The notes beneath the pieces were generated by a model. That model saw only the letters and a program-made list of their open reading frames with translations. It had not been told where the DNA came from and made no database searches. Source: an uncultured Holophagaceae bacterium (GTDB lineage: Bacteria > Acidobacteriota > Holophagae > Holophagales > Holophagaceae). From it: 48,767 nucleotides of DNA. The translations under genes and the position numbers were made by a program. Location: assembly GCA_903857495.1 (NCBI GenBank), contig CAIOFF010000053.1, forward strand, positions 1 to 48,767, in the 5' to 3' direction. Of this stretch, positions 33,849 through 43,166 are shown piece after piece; the stretch's first letter is position 1; each line of letters starts with the position of its first letter.

Positions 33849-36800
33849 ATGTTCCTTTCCGATTTCTCCATCCGACGGCCCGTCTTCACCGTCTGCATCA
33901 TGCTGGCCCTGGTGGTGCTCGGCCTCTTCTCGGTGAAGGGCCTGGGCATCGAGCAGTTCCCCAACACCGACCTCCCCATCATCACGGTCTCCATCATCTA
34001 TCCCGGCGCCAGCCCCGAGTCCGTCAAGCAGGACGTGGTCAAGCGGGTGGAAGAAGCGGTCAATCCCCTGGAGGCGATCAAGGAGATCAGCTCCACCAGC
34101 CAGGAGGGGCTTGGGACGCTCCTGATCCAGTTCCAGCTCGGCCGCGACATCGACAAGGCGCTGGATGACGTGCGCACCAAGATCGGCCAGATCCGCCGCA
34201 CCCTCCCGAACAACATCGAAGAGCCCGTCATCTCCAAGTTCGACCCGGCCCAGCTCCCCGTGCTCTCGCTGGTGCTGAAGCCGGATGCCAAGCACACGAC
34301 CATGAATGACCGGGAACTCACCCGCATCGCCGATGACTTCCTCAAGCGCCGCCTCGAGAATGTGAGCGGTGTCGGCAAGGTGGAAGTGGCGGGCGGCAGC
34401 ACCCGGGAGATCCTCATCCAGGTGGATCCCCAGGCGCTGGAATCCCGGGGTCTCTCGCTGAACGCGGTGATGAGCACCCTGGGCAACGACACGACCGCCA
34501 TCCCCAGCGGGAGCCTGCTCCAGGGCCGGCGCGAGGTGTCCGTGAAGGTGGATGCCAAGGCCAAGTCCGTGGATGACTTCCGCCATGTGGTGGTGGGCAA
34601 CAAGCTGGGCCGCCCCATCGAGCTGCAGGAGGTGGCCACGGTGGTCGACGGCGTGAAGGAGCGCCGCAGCCTGGCCCGCCTGGATGGCCGGGACGTGGTG
34701 GCCCTGGAGCTGCAGCGGCAGACCGGCGGCAACACGGTGGCCATGGTGACCGCGGTGCGGAAGACCCTCTCCAGCCTGCAGCCGGAGCTGGAGAAGCAGG
34801 GCGTGGAGGTGGTGACGGCCCGCGACAACGCGCGCTTCATCTCCGACAGCGTGGATGACGTGAAGATGTCCATCTACCTGGGCGGCCTGCTGACGGTGAT
34901 CATCGTCTTCTACTTCCTGAAGAGTTGGCGCTCCACCCTCATCACCAGCCTCACCCTGCCGGTGTCCGTGATCTCCACCTTCATCATCATGAAGGCGCTG
35001 AACTTCACCCTGAACACCATGACCTTGATGGGCCTCAGCCTGGCTATCGGCATCCTCATCGACGACGCCATCGTGGTCCGGGAGAACATCACCCGGCACG
35101 CGGAGATGGGCAAGGACCATGTCTCCGCCGCCCGGGACGGCACGGCCGAGATCGGCCCCGCGGTCATCGCCACCACCCTGTCGATCCTGGCGGTGTTCGT
35201 GCCGGTGGCCTTCATGGGCGGCATCGTGGGCAAGTTCTTCTTCCCCTTCGGCATCGTCGTGGCCTTCGCCGTGGCGGTCTCGCTCTTCGTGAGCTTCACC
35301 CTGGATCCCATGCTCAGCGCTGTCTGGCCCGATCCCGAGCACGAGAAGAGCGCCGACGCCCACGTGCACTACCAGGGCAGGAACCTGATCATGCGCAGCG
35401 TGGAGGCCTTCAGCCGCATGCTGGACAGCTGGGAGGTCTTCTACAAGACCGCCATCGAGTGGGCCCTGAACCACCGCAAGACTGTCATGGCCTTGGGCTT
35501 CGGCAGCTGGGTGCTGGCCATGATGCTGATCGGGCTGCTCGGCAACAACTTCATGCCTGATTACGACCGTGGCGACCTGGCGGTGACCTTCAAGGCCGAG
35601 CCGGGCTCCAGCCTCGAGACCACGCGGCAGAAGGCCGAGGCCATCGAGGCCATCATCAAGGCCACCCCCGGTGTGGAGCTGGCCTACACCACCATCGGCA
35701 CGGGCCTCAACGGGACCATCAACTCCGGCAACATCTACGTGAAGCTGAAGGAGGGCCGCCGCCCCCACCACATCCCGATCCGGCGCCAGCTCCGGGAGGC
35801 CTTCCGGGGCCTGCCCGGGGTCGAGACCACCGTGGGCACCGTCAATGACTTCGGCCAGCAGTCCCCCATCATGATCGCCGTGCAGGCCCCGGACCGGGAG
35901 TCCGTGATCCGCGCAGTGCCCCTGGTGAAGGAGGCCCTGCGGTCCGTGCCCGGAGCCGTGGACATCAGCACGAGCCTGGACAGTGGCAAGCCCGAGCTGC
36001 GGCTGGTGGTGGACCGCAAGGCCGCCTCGGACCTGGGCGTGAGCCCCTCCGCCGTGGCCCGGATGGTGCGCCCCCTCGTGGATGGCGAGAAGGTGGCCAA
36101 GTACGAGGACGAGACCGGCGAGCAGCGGGACGTGCGCGTCCGCCTCGCCGACCAGGAGCGGCGCCTCTCGACCCAGCTGGCCAACCTGACCGTGGAGAGC
36201 ACCAAGGACCTCGGCGGCGGGAAGCATCCCCTCATCCGCCTGAACCAGGTGGTGCGCTTCGAGGAGGGCATCGCCCCCGCCAAGCTGCAGCGGCACGACC
36301 TCATGGAAGAAGTGGAGGTCAACGCCAACTTCGAGGGGGCCACCCTCGGCGAAGTGAGCGCCGGCGCCGCCAAGAAGGTCGAGGCCCTCAAGGCCAGCGG
36401 GAAACTGCCCGAGGGCCTGCGCGTGGAGTTCCTGGGCCAGACCCGGGACAGCAAGGAGACCGCCGGCTACATGGGCCAGTCCCTGCTCCTCGCCGTGTTC
36501 TTCATCTACTTCGTGCTGGCCAGCCAGTTCGAGAGCTTCAAGCTGCCCATCACCATCATGCTCAGCCTGCCGCTGTCCATGGTGGGCATGGTCATGATGC
36601 TGCTGGTCACCGGCGACAACATGTCCATGATGACCAGCATCGGCATGATCCTGCTCATGGGGCTCGTGACCAAGAACGCGATCCTGCTGGTGGACCACGC
36701 CCTGCACCTGGAGCGCGAGGAAGGCATCTCCAGGCGCCAGGCCATCATCCGGGCCGGCACCGTCCGGCTGCGGCCCATCCTCATGACCAGCTTCGCCATG

Positions 36801-37049
36801 ATCGGCGGCATGCTGCCCCTGTTCCTGGCGCTGGGCGCCGGCGCGGAGATGCGCGCCCCCATGGCGCGGGCCGTGGTGGGTGGGCTCATCACCTCCACCA
36901 TGCTGACCCTCATCGTGGTGCCGGTGTTCTTCGAGATCCTGGAGGACATGAGCCTGGCCAAGGCCTGGGCCTGGAGCCGGCGTCGCCTCGGCCTGACGGT
37001 GGCCGAGCCGGACCGCGTCCCGCCCCTGGCGGAGGCGCCCGATGTCTGA
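33849..37049 (+). CDS. RND efflux pump, AcrB/HAE1 type
   Basis: A 1066-residue proton-driven inner-membrane transporter with twelve spans and two large periplasmic loops. The opening FLSDFSIRRPVFTVCIMLALVVLG is typical. The proton-relay aspartates of span 4 are D405 and D406 (GILIDDAIVVREN), and span 10/11 carries the conserved GLVTKNAILLVDHA. The HAE1 branch expels hydrophobic drugs, solvents or metabolites; heavy-metal-type motifs are not seen. It overlaps the nitroreductase gene by eight bases. Confidence 0.97.
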   Translation: MFLSDFSIRRPVFTVCIMLALVVLGLFSVKGLGIEQFPNTDLPIITVSIIYPGASPESVKQDVVKRVEEAVNPLEAIKEISSTSQEGLGTLLIQFQLGRDIDKALDDVRTKIGQIRRTLPNNIEEPVISKFDPAQLPVLSLVLKPDAKHTTMNDRELTRIADDFLKRRLENVSGVGKVEVAGGSTREILIQVDPQALESRGLSLNAVMSTLGNDTTAIPSGSLLQGRREVSVKVDAKAKSVDDFRHVVVGNKLGRPIELQEVATVVDGVKERRSLARLDGRDVVALELQRQTGGNTVAMVTAVRKTLSSLQPELEKQGVEVVTARDNARFISDSVDDVKMSIYLGGLLTVIIVFYFLKSWRSTLITSLTLPVSVISTFIIMKALNFTLNTMTLMGLSLAIGILIDDAIVVRENITRHAEMGKDHVSAARDGTAEIGPAVIATTLSILAVFVPVAFMGGIVGKFFFPFGIVVAFAVAVSLFVSFTLDPMLSAVWPDPEHEKSADAHVHYQGRNLIMRSVEAFSRMLDSWEVFYKTAIEWALNHRKTVMALGFGSWVLAMMLIGLLGNNFMPDYDRGDLAVTFKAEPGSSLETTRQKAEAIEAIIKATPGVELAYTTIGTGLNGTINSGNIYVKLKEGRRPHHIPIRRQLREAFRGLPGVETTVGTVNDFGQQSPIMIAVQAPDRESVIRAVPLVKEALRSVPGAVDISTSLDSGKPELRLVVDRKAASDLGVSPSAVARMVRPLVDGEKVAKYEDETGEQRDVRVRLADQERRLSTQLANLTVESTKDLGGGKHPLIRLNQVVRFEEGIAPAKLQRHDLMEEVEVNANFEGATLGEVSAGAAKKVEALKASGKLPEGLRVEFLGQTRDSKETAGYMGQSLLLAVFFIYFVLASQFESFKLPITIMLSLPLSMVGMVMMLLVTGDNMSMMTSIGMILLMGLVTKNAILLVDHALHLEREEGISRRQAIIRAGTVRLRPILMTSFAMIGGMLPLFLALGAGAEMRAPMARAVVGGLITSTMLTLIVVPVFFEILEDMSLAKAWAWSRRRLGLTVAEPDRVPPLAEAPDV

Positions 37050-37746
37050 TCCAGCTTTCTACGCCACGGTGGAGGCCCGGCGCACGGTCCGCAGCTTCCT
37101 GCCCGATCCGGTGCCGCAAGACGTGCTGGACCGGGCCCTGGATGCCGCCCGCCTCGCGCCCAGCTCCAGCAACCTCCAGCCCTGGGAGTTCGTGATCCTC
37201 CGGGATCCCAAGGTCCGCGAGGCCGCCAACGTGATCTGCCTGGATCAGCTTCCGGCCAAGACCGCCCCGCTGCTCATCGCCCTGGTCAGCCACCGGGAGA
37301 CCTGGCGGCGGAACCGGGACGAGATCCTGCGCGTCTTCGAAGCGCGGGGGGGCCTGCGGCCAAGTCAGGTCAGCTACTACCGGAAGCTCATTCCCACCAT
37401 CTACACCACCGGCCCCTTCGGGCTCCTGGGGCCGCTCAAGCGGGGGCTCGCGCGCCTGCTCTCCCTGTTCCGGGCCGTGCCCAGCTTCGGCTCCCGCACG
37501 GACCTGCGCATCGTGGCCCACAAGAGCACCGCCCTGGCCGCCGCCACCTTCATGCTCGCCCTGCGGGCCGAGGGCTACGACAGCTGCCCCATGGAGGGCT
37601 TCGATCCCTGGCGGGCCAAGGCCCTCCTGGACCTGCCCCGGGGGGCCGAGGTCTCCATGTTCCTGGCCGTGGGCAGGCGCGGCGAGCACGGTGTGTGGTG
37701 GGACCGGGTCCTCATGCCCCGGGACTGGGCCGTGCGCGAGCTCTGA
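37042..37746 (+). CDS. Nitroreductase-family flavoprotein
   Basis: A 234-residue FMN-dependent oxidoreductase. RRTVRSF (residues 13-19) and APSSSNLQPWEFVIL (about 39-53) are the family's FMN-binding motifs, and CPMEGFD near the end is also typical. It would reduce nitro compounds, quinones or similar electrophiles with NAD(P)H. Its ATG lies inside the last codons of the RND gene (8-base overlap), so it is made together with the pump, which suggests that chemical modification and export of the same compounds are linked. Confidence 0.92.
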   Translation: MSDPAFYATVEARRTVRSFLPDPVPQDVLDRALDAARLAPSSSNLQPWEFVILRDPKVREAANVICLDQLPAKTAPLLIALVSHRETWRRNRDEILRVFEARGGLRPSQVSYYRKLIPTIYTTGPFGLLGPLKRGLARLLSLFRAVPSFGSRTDLRIVAHKSTALAAATFMLALRAEGYDSCPMEGFDPWRAKALLDLPRGAEVSMFLAVGRRGEHGVWWDRVLMPRDWAVREL

Positions 37747-37772
37747 GCCGTTCCGCGGAAGAAGAACCGCCA

Positions 37773-37999
37773 ACCGCAGAGGACGCAGAGAGCGCAGAGG
37801 CACGCCGACTCATCGGGCATGGGACCGCCTGCGGTCGTGCCCTCCACAAGGCGCGGCAGCGGCGCCCCGAAATGGAGCCCATGCCAGGCGCCTGATCCTC
37901 GTCCATCCCCGGCTAAAGTCCTTTCCCCCGGGTTTGACCATGCCCGGAGGTATCCCTTTGCGCGCTGTTTCCCTCTGCGTTCTCTGTGCTCTCTGCGGT
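37773..37999. repeat. GCAGAG palindromic element, copy D, in a 378-base non-coding gap
   Basis: The gap 37747-38124 between the nitroreductase gene and mfd has no convincing gene. Its left arm (37773-37800) contains CGCAGAG three times at 9-base spacing, and 37971-37999 is its near-complement (24 of 28 positions by eye). Unlike copies A-C, the arms are about 170 bases apart. A T-rich stretch with further CTCT motifs follows up to mfd. Confidence 0.7.
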
Positions 38000-38124
38000 G
38001 AAATCTCTTTTTGGGGAATCCCGAAGGATTCCTTTGTTCTCAGTCATTTCTTGGGTTCTTCCTCTCTTCGTGGTGGATCTTTTTCAGTGGGACTGAACGA
38101 ATCTTGAGGCACTCTGGAAGGTCC

Positions 38125-41100
38125 ATGACTGCTTCGCCCCAAGACCTGAAGGACCTCCTGCGCCTGGCGGACTCGCCTGCTGAAGGGTTCACTGCGTCTG
38201 GAGCCCGGTTGCGCTGGGCCACGCCGCCGGCCCTGGCGCTGGTGCTGGCGCGGTGGCTCAGCCGCGAGGGCCGGGTCCAGTCCCTCTGGGTGGATGCGCC
38301 CTCCGAGGCCGAGGCCCGGACCCTGGCCCAGGACCTGCAGGCCCTCCTGCCGGGGGTAGGTGTTACCCACTTCCCGGGCTTCGCGGCCTATGCCGGCGGC
38401 GAGAGCAGCCCCCCGGGCATGGTGCTGCGGGAGCGGCTCTCGGCCCTGGTGGGCCTGCTGGAGCGCCGGGTGCAGGTGCTGGTCACCGGACCCCTCACCG
38501 CCTGCGAGCGGCTGCCGCACCCCACCTGGTTTCAGAAGCAGCGCCTGGAGCTGCGCAAGGGCGCCGAGGTACCTCGGGAGCTGCTGCTGGAGACCCTGGT
38601 GGCCCTGGGCTACCGCCGCGCGGAACTGGCCTCGGCTCCCGGTGAGTTCAGCTCCCGGGGCATGGTCGTGGACCTCTGGCCGGACCACCTGGATCAGCCC
38701 CTGCGCCTAGAGACTTTCGGCGATGAGCTGGAGCGCCTCAGCCCCTTCGATCCAGACACCCAGCGCCGCACTGGGGAGGCCCTGGAGTCGCTGATGCTCT
38801 ACCCGCGCTTCGAGGGCGACCGCGGGGATGGCACGGCGCTGCTGGGGGCCGTGGCCTCCCGTGCGGACCGCACGCCGGAGCCCGAGGATGACCTCGCCTT
38901 CCGCCGGGCACGGCTGGCGACCCATGGCCACTTCCCCGGCGAAGAGCTGTTCCACCCGCTTCTGGCGCAGCCCAAGGGGCAGCTCATCCACTGGATGCCC
39001 CCCTGCCTGCGCATCCGCCTGGACGCGGCCTGGGAGGAGGCCCTGCGGGACGCTGAGCGGGCCCGCATCCAGGAGGGGCTCGCGGTGCTCCGCCGCGGCG
39101 GCGTGGTCTGCCCGGACTTTGAGGACCGCTTCCAGGACGTCGATCCCAGCCGGGCCACGCTGCACCTCACCGAGTGGCAGAGCGAGGCCACGGTGCCCCT
39201 GGTGGCCCTGCCACCCAGGGAGTTCCAGGGCCGCCTGGCGGAGCTGGCCGAGCACCTGCAGGAGCTGTCCCTCACGGGCCACCGGGTCTTCCTGGCGGGC
39301 TCGACCTCCGGCATGCGGGACCGCTTCCAGGAGTTTCTCCGCGAGCACGAGCTGCCTCAGGCCTACGGCACCGAGGCCGGCTGCCGCGCGATCCACCTGG
39401 CCCTGAGCGCGGGCCTCCACCTGCGGGAACCGGGCATCGTCGTCTTTACCGAGCGGGAGATCTTCGGTCGCAAGGTGGCCCAGTCCGCCCCCAAGAAGTC
39501 CCGCAGCGCCGCCTTCCTGTCGGACTTCCGCGACCTCAAGCCCGGGGACCGCGTGGTGCACATGGACCACGGCATCGGCGAGTTCATCGGCTTCGCCACC
39601 CTCACGGCGGGCGGCGAAGAACAGGAAGTACTGCAGCTGCGCTACTCCGACGGGGGCCAGCTGAACGTCAGCCTCGAGCGGGCCGACCTCGTGCAGCGCT
39701 ACACCGGCGCCGAGGGCCACCTGCCGCCCCTGGACAAGCTGGGCGGCGCCAGCTGGGCCAAGGTCAAGCGCAAGGCCAAGAAGGCCATCCGCGACATGGC
39801 GGACGAGCTGCTCAAGCTCTACGCCCAGCGCAAGCTCGAGAAGGGCCACGCCTACCCGCCGGACGGGCCGGAGATGGCGGCCTTCGAAGCCAACTTCCCC
39901 TTCACGCCCACGCCGGACCAGATCGAGGCCAGCGAGGCAGTGAAGGCCGACCTGGAGTCGCCCCGGCCCATGGACCGGCTGCTGGTGGGTGATGTGGGCT
40001 TCGGCAAGACCGAAGTCGCCATGCGGGCCGCGGCCAAGGTGGCCCTGGAGTGCCGCCAGGTGGCGGTGCTATGCCCGACCACGGTGCTCTGCTTCCAGCA
40101 CTTCCGGACCTTCAAGGAGCGCTTCGCCGGCTTCCCCCTCCGCATCGAGATGCTCAACCGCTTCGTGGACCCCGTGGAGCAGAAGCAGGTCCTGCAGGAC
40201 CTTGGCGATGGCAAGGTGGACATCGTCATCGGCACCCACCAGCTGCTGGGGGCGCGGGTGAAGTTCGGAGACCTGGGCCTCGTGATCATCGACGAGGAGC
40301 AGCGCTTCGGGGTGGGCCACAAGGAGAAGCTGAAAAAGCTGCGGCTGAATGTCGACCAGCTCGCCCTCAGCGCCACGCCCATCCCCCGCACGCTCCACAT
40401 GAGCCTCACGGGCCTGCGCGAGATCAGCCTCATCGAGACTCCGCCCAAGGACCGCCTCGCCATCGAGACCGTGGTGGCGCCCTGGAGCGACGAGTTGGTG
40501 CAGACCGCCATCCAGTTCGAGCTGCGCCGCGGCGGCCAGGTCTACCTCGTCCACAACCGCGTGGAGTCCATCGTGGCCATCGCCGCGCGGGTCCGCGAGC
40601 TGGTGCCGGACGCGCGGGTGGCCGTGGGCCACGGACAGCTCAGTGACGAGGGGCTGGAGCAGGTGATGCTGGCCTTCATGGAGGGCCGCGTGGACGTCCT
40701 GGTGGCCACCACCATCGTGGAGAACGGCCTCGACGTGCCCAACGCCAACACGCTCATCGTCCACCGGGCCGATGCCTTCGGCCTCAGCCAGCTCTACCAG
40801 CTGCGCGGCCGGGTGGGCCGCAGCGACGTGCCCGCCTACGCCTACCTGCTGATCCCGCCCAAGCATGAGATCAGCGAGGACGCCCGCCGCCGGCTGCAGG
40901 CTCTGGAGGACTTCTCCGAGCTGGGCTCGGGCTTCCGCGTGGCGGCTATGGACCTGGAGCTGCGCGGCGCGGGCAACCTGCTGGGTGGCGAGCAGTCCGG
41001 GCACATCCACGACATCGGCTTCGAGCTCTACGTGAAGCTGCTGGAGGAGACCCTCCAGGAGCTGCAGGGCCAGCCCAGCGGCACCTTCGACGTGAAGCTC

Positions 41101-41532
41101 GACGGCCTGGCCCCAGGCGCCCAGCTGAGCCGCCGCTGGATCGACCAGGCCAGTGAGCGCCTGGTGGCCTACAAGCGCATCTCCAGGCTGCGGGAGGAGC
41201 GCGACCTCGAGCTCTACAGGCTGGACCTGGAGGACCGCTTCGGCCGCATCACGGATGACGACGCAGACACCCTGCGCTTCTTCGAGCTGCTCAAGGTGAA
41301 GCTGCGGGCCCAGGCGCTGGCGGTGTCCGAGGTGGCCGTGGAGAAGGGCCAGCTCAAGCTGCGCCTGAGCCCCCAGACCCCCGTGGACCCCCTCAAGCTC
41401 ATGGCCTGGGTGGGTGCCCAGAGGGGCGCGAGCCTGAGCCCCGACGGCGCCGTGCGGCTGCCCGTGACCGGCAACCAGGAAGGACCCATCCTCCAGGCCC
41501 AGCGCGTGCTGGTGGCCTGGGCGGGGCTCTAG
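38125..41532 (+). CDS. mfd: Transcription-repair coupling factor Mfd
   Basis: A 1135-residue superfamily 2 translocase that removes RNA polymerase stalled at DNA damage and recruits UvrA. UvrB-like domains lie at the N-terminus (about 30-330). The RNA-polymerase-interacting domain begins LKPGDRVVHMDHGIGEFIG (about 472). The motor has Walker A GDVGFGKTEVA (about 620-630), the DEEQ box (about 721) and helicase motif VI LRGRVGRS. A TRCF C-terminal domain closes the protein. The ATG at 38125 has GGAAGG upstream; the longer frame from 38011 runs into the repeat region. Confidence 0.97.
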   Translation: MTASPQDLKDLLRLADSPAEGFTASGARLRWATPPALALVLARWLSREGRVQSLWVDAPSEAEARTLAQDLQALLPGVGVTHFPGFAAYAGGESSPPGMVLRERLSALVGLLERRVQVLVTGPLTACERLPHPTWFQKQRLELRKGAEVPRELLLETLVALGYRRAELASAPGEFSSRGMVVDLWPDHLDQPLRLETFGDELERLSPFDPDTQRRTGEALESLMLYPRFEGDRGDGTALLGAVASRADRTPEPEDDLAFRRARLATHGHFPGEELFHPLLAQPKGQLIHWMPPCLRIRLDAAWEEALRDAERARIQEGLAVLRRGGVVCPDFEDRFQDVDPSRATLHLTEWQSEATVPLVALPPREFQGRLAELAEHLQELSLTGHRVFLAGSTSGMRDRFQEFLREHELPQAYGTEAGCRAIHLALSAGLHLREPGIVVFTEREIFGRKVAQSAPKKSRSAAFLSDFRDLKPGDRVVHMDHGIGEFIGFATLTAGGEEQEVLQLRYSDGGQLNVSLERADLVQRYTGAEGHLPPLDKLGGASWAKVKRKAKKAIRDMADELLKLYAQRKLEKGHAYPPDGPEMAAFEANFPFTPTPDQIEASEAVKADLESPRPMDRLLVGDVGFGKTEVAMRAAAKVALECRQVAVLCPTTVLCFQHFRTFKERFAGFPLRIEMLNRFVDPVEQKQVLQDLGDGKVDIVIGTHQLLGARVKFGDLGLVIIDEEQRFGVGHKEKLKKLRLNVDQLALSATPIPRTLHMSLTGLREISLIETPPKDRLAIETVVAPWSDELVQTAIQFELRRGGQVYLVHNRVESIVAIAARVRELVPDARVAVGHGQLSDEGLEQVMLAFMEGRVDVLVATTIVENGLDVPNANTLIVHRADAFGLSQLYQLRGRVGRSDVPAYAYLLIPPKHEISEDARRRLQALEDFSELGSGFRVAAMDLELRGAGNLLGGEQSGHIHDIGFELYVKLLEETLQELQGQPSGTFDVKLDGLAPGAQLSRRWIDQASERLVAYKRISRLREERDLELYRLDLEDRFGRITDDDADTLRFFELLKVKLRAQALAVSEVAVEKGQLKLRLSPQTPVDPLKLMAWVGAQRGASLSPDGAVRLPVTGNQEGPILQAQRVLVAWAGL

Positions 41533-41589
41533 GCCAAGCTGATTGTTCGCATTAGTCAGACTGCCTCGTCCCCGCGCCGAAAGAGAGGC

Positions 41590-43065
41590 ATGGCTCAGGG
41601 ACGGATGGCAGGCATCTGGGGCAGCCACCGACCCGCGGTGGTCACTTCCGCCTGTTTCCTGGCGGCGGCGGGACTGGGGCTGGTCACGGCCCACTACGGC
41701 GGCACACGGGACTTCGAGCCCATGGGCTTCGCGACCGCCAGCCGGACCCTGAACCAGATCATGGCCGTGGTGATGACCAGCATCGCCCTGATCCTGCCGC
41801 TCACGTCGAACCTCTACACGCCGCGGCTGGTGAAGCTCTATGTCACGCACCCCCTGATCGTGGGCGGGCTGTCGGTGTTCATCGTCGGCAACCTGCTGGT
41901 GATGGCCCTGCACTTCTTCCCGGCCGGGCACCCCTTCACGCGCTTCGGCATCTGGGCCATCGCCGGCATCTACCTGGTGGTGCTGGCGGGCATCCTGCCC
42001 TACCTGTTCGGCATCAGCCGCTTCCTGCGCCCCAGCTATTTCATGCCCATGCTCACCCGGAAGGGGCTCCGGGATCTCCGGGACCTGGCCCGGGGAAGGC
42101 GGGTCGAGGCCCACAAGGCCAACCTCTTCGAGATCGTGGACGTGGTGACCAACGTGGCCCTGACGGGCATGGCCCGGGGCGACCGGCAGCTGGTGCTGCT
42201 GGCCCTGGAGTCCCTCCACGCCATCCTGACCGGCCTCATCCAGTGCGACGGGCGGAGTTCCGCCGCCTGGCGGCGGACGCGGCCCTGGTTCGTGCCGGGT
42301 CTGGCCCGGGAGGGGCAGGGCTTCCTGACGCGGGAGCAGGCCTGGCCCGAGGCCTACCTCCTGGCCCAGACCCTGAAGGTCGCGGAGGTGGCCACCCGTC
42401 GGCAGCACGAGCTGCTCTCGGAGCTGGCGGGCCAGCTGGTGGATACCGCCCGGCAGGCCTGTGAGATGGGCCGGGACGCGGTCATCGATCTCCACGTCAT
42501 GTCCCTCAACGCGCTCGTGCGGGAGGCCCTGGAGGACCGGGACTTGCGGCGCTTCCAGAACCTCTCCTACCACTACCGCCTGCTCATCGAGACCTTCCAC
42601 TCGACGCCGGAGCGGATGCACGACACGGCGCGGCACCTCCTGCGCTACGCCCGGCTGGCCTCCCGCCAGGGCCTCCACTTCGCTTTCGAGACGGTGGTCT
42701 ACGACCTCGGGGAGCTGGTGCTGAGCCTGGGCGGCGAGCACGAGGAGGAGGCTGCAGAGCTGATCCAGGCCTGGGCCGGCCCCGTGTGGCAGGAGTGCAT
42801 CGCCCAGGAGGGCGGGGCGAAGAAGGCCGGCTGGCGCGCCATCCTCCGCACCCACTGGGAGGCCCGCAGCCGCGGGCTCAAGGAGGTCGCCGATGCCATC
42901 TTCTGGCGCTTCCTGGTGGACGAGGCCATCCACCGCGAGCAGCTGGAGATGCTCCTGGAGGACAACCGGGAGCTGCACTATGAGTTCAACGACCGGCTCA
43001 TGCGCTTTGCCCACCTGTCACCCCCGGCGGTGGCCGAGGCCCAGGCCTTCCTGGAGCAGTGGTAG
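41590..43065 (+). CDS. DUF2254-like membrane protein
   Basis: A 491-residue protein with four spans in the first third: about 17-36 (AVVTSACFLAAAGLGLVTAH), 55-75 (NQIMAVVMTSIALILPLTS), 88-108 (PLIVGGLSVFIVGNLLVMAL) and 121-142 (GIWAIAGIYLVVLAGILPYLFG). The remaining 330 residues are helical and probably cytoplasmic. The SNLYTPRLVKLYVTHPLIV segment resembles DUF2254 proteins, whose role is unknown. ATG at 41605 is an alternative start. It may be co-transcribed with the repeat protein gene 101 bases downstream. Confidence 0.7.
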   Translation: MAQGRMAGIWGSHRPAVVTSACFLAAAGLGLVTAHYGGTRDFEPMGFATASRTLNQIMAVVMTSIALILPLTSNLYTPRLVKLYVTHPLIVGGLSVFIVGNLLVMALHFFPAGHPFTRFGIWAIAGIYLVVLAGILPYLFGISRFLRPSYFMPMLTRKGLRDLRDLARGRRVEAHKANLFEIVDVVTNVALTGMARGDRQLVLLALESLHAILTGLIQCDGRSSAAWRRTRPWFVPGLAREGQGFLTREQAWPEAYLLAQTLKVAEVATRRQHELLSELAGQLVDTARQACEMGRDAVIDLHVMSLNALVREALEDRDLRRFQNLSYHYRLLIETFHSTPERMHDTARHLLRYARLASRQGLHFAFETVVYDLGELVLSLGGEHEEEAAELIQAWAGPVWQECIAQEGGAKKAGWRAILRTHWEARSRGLKEVADAIFWRFLVDEAIHREQLEMLLEDNRELHYEFNDRLMRFAHLSPPAVAEAQAFLEQW

Positions 43066-43166
43066 CGTCGATCGGGTCCGTTCGCCGGTGGGTGCCCGCC
43101 GCTCGCCGATCCAGGCCGGTCGGAGCGAGCAGAAGCCCTAGCCTGGAAGCAGCCAAGGGGAGTCCC

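Noticed and set aside
33819-36707. A very long open frame on the minus strand opposite the RND pump gene
   Set aside because: It is a composition shadow of the GC-rich pump gene: its product is low-complexity His/Gly/Ala/Leu-rich, while the plus strand encodes a full RND transporter. The same applies to long frames opposite glmS, valS, mfd, flhA and the E1 gene.
37773-37800. CGCAGAG direct repeats taken as a CRISPR array
   Set aside because: The units are 7 bases at 9-base spacing, without spacers of the right length, and no cas genes are in the window.
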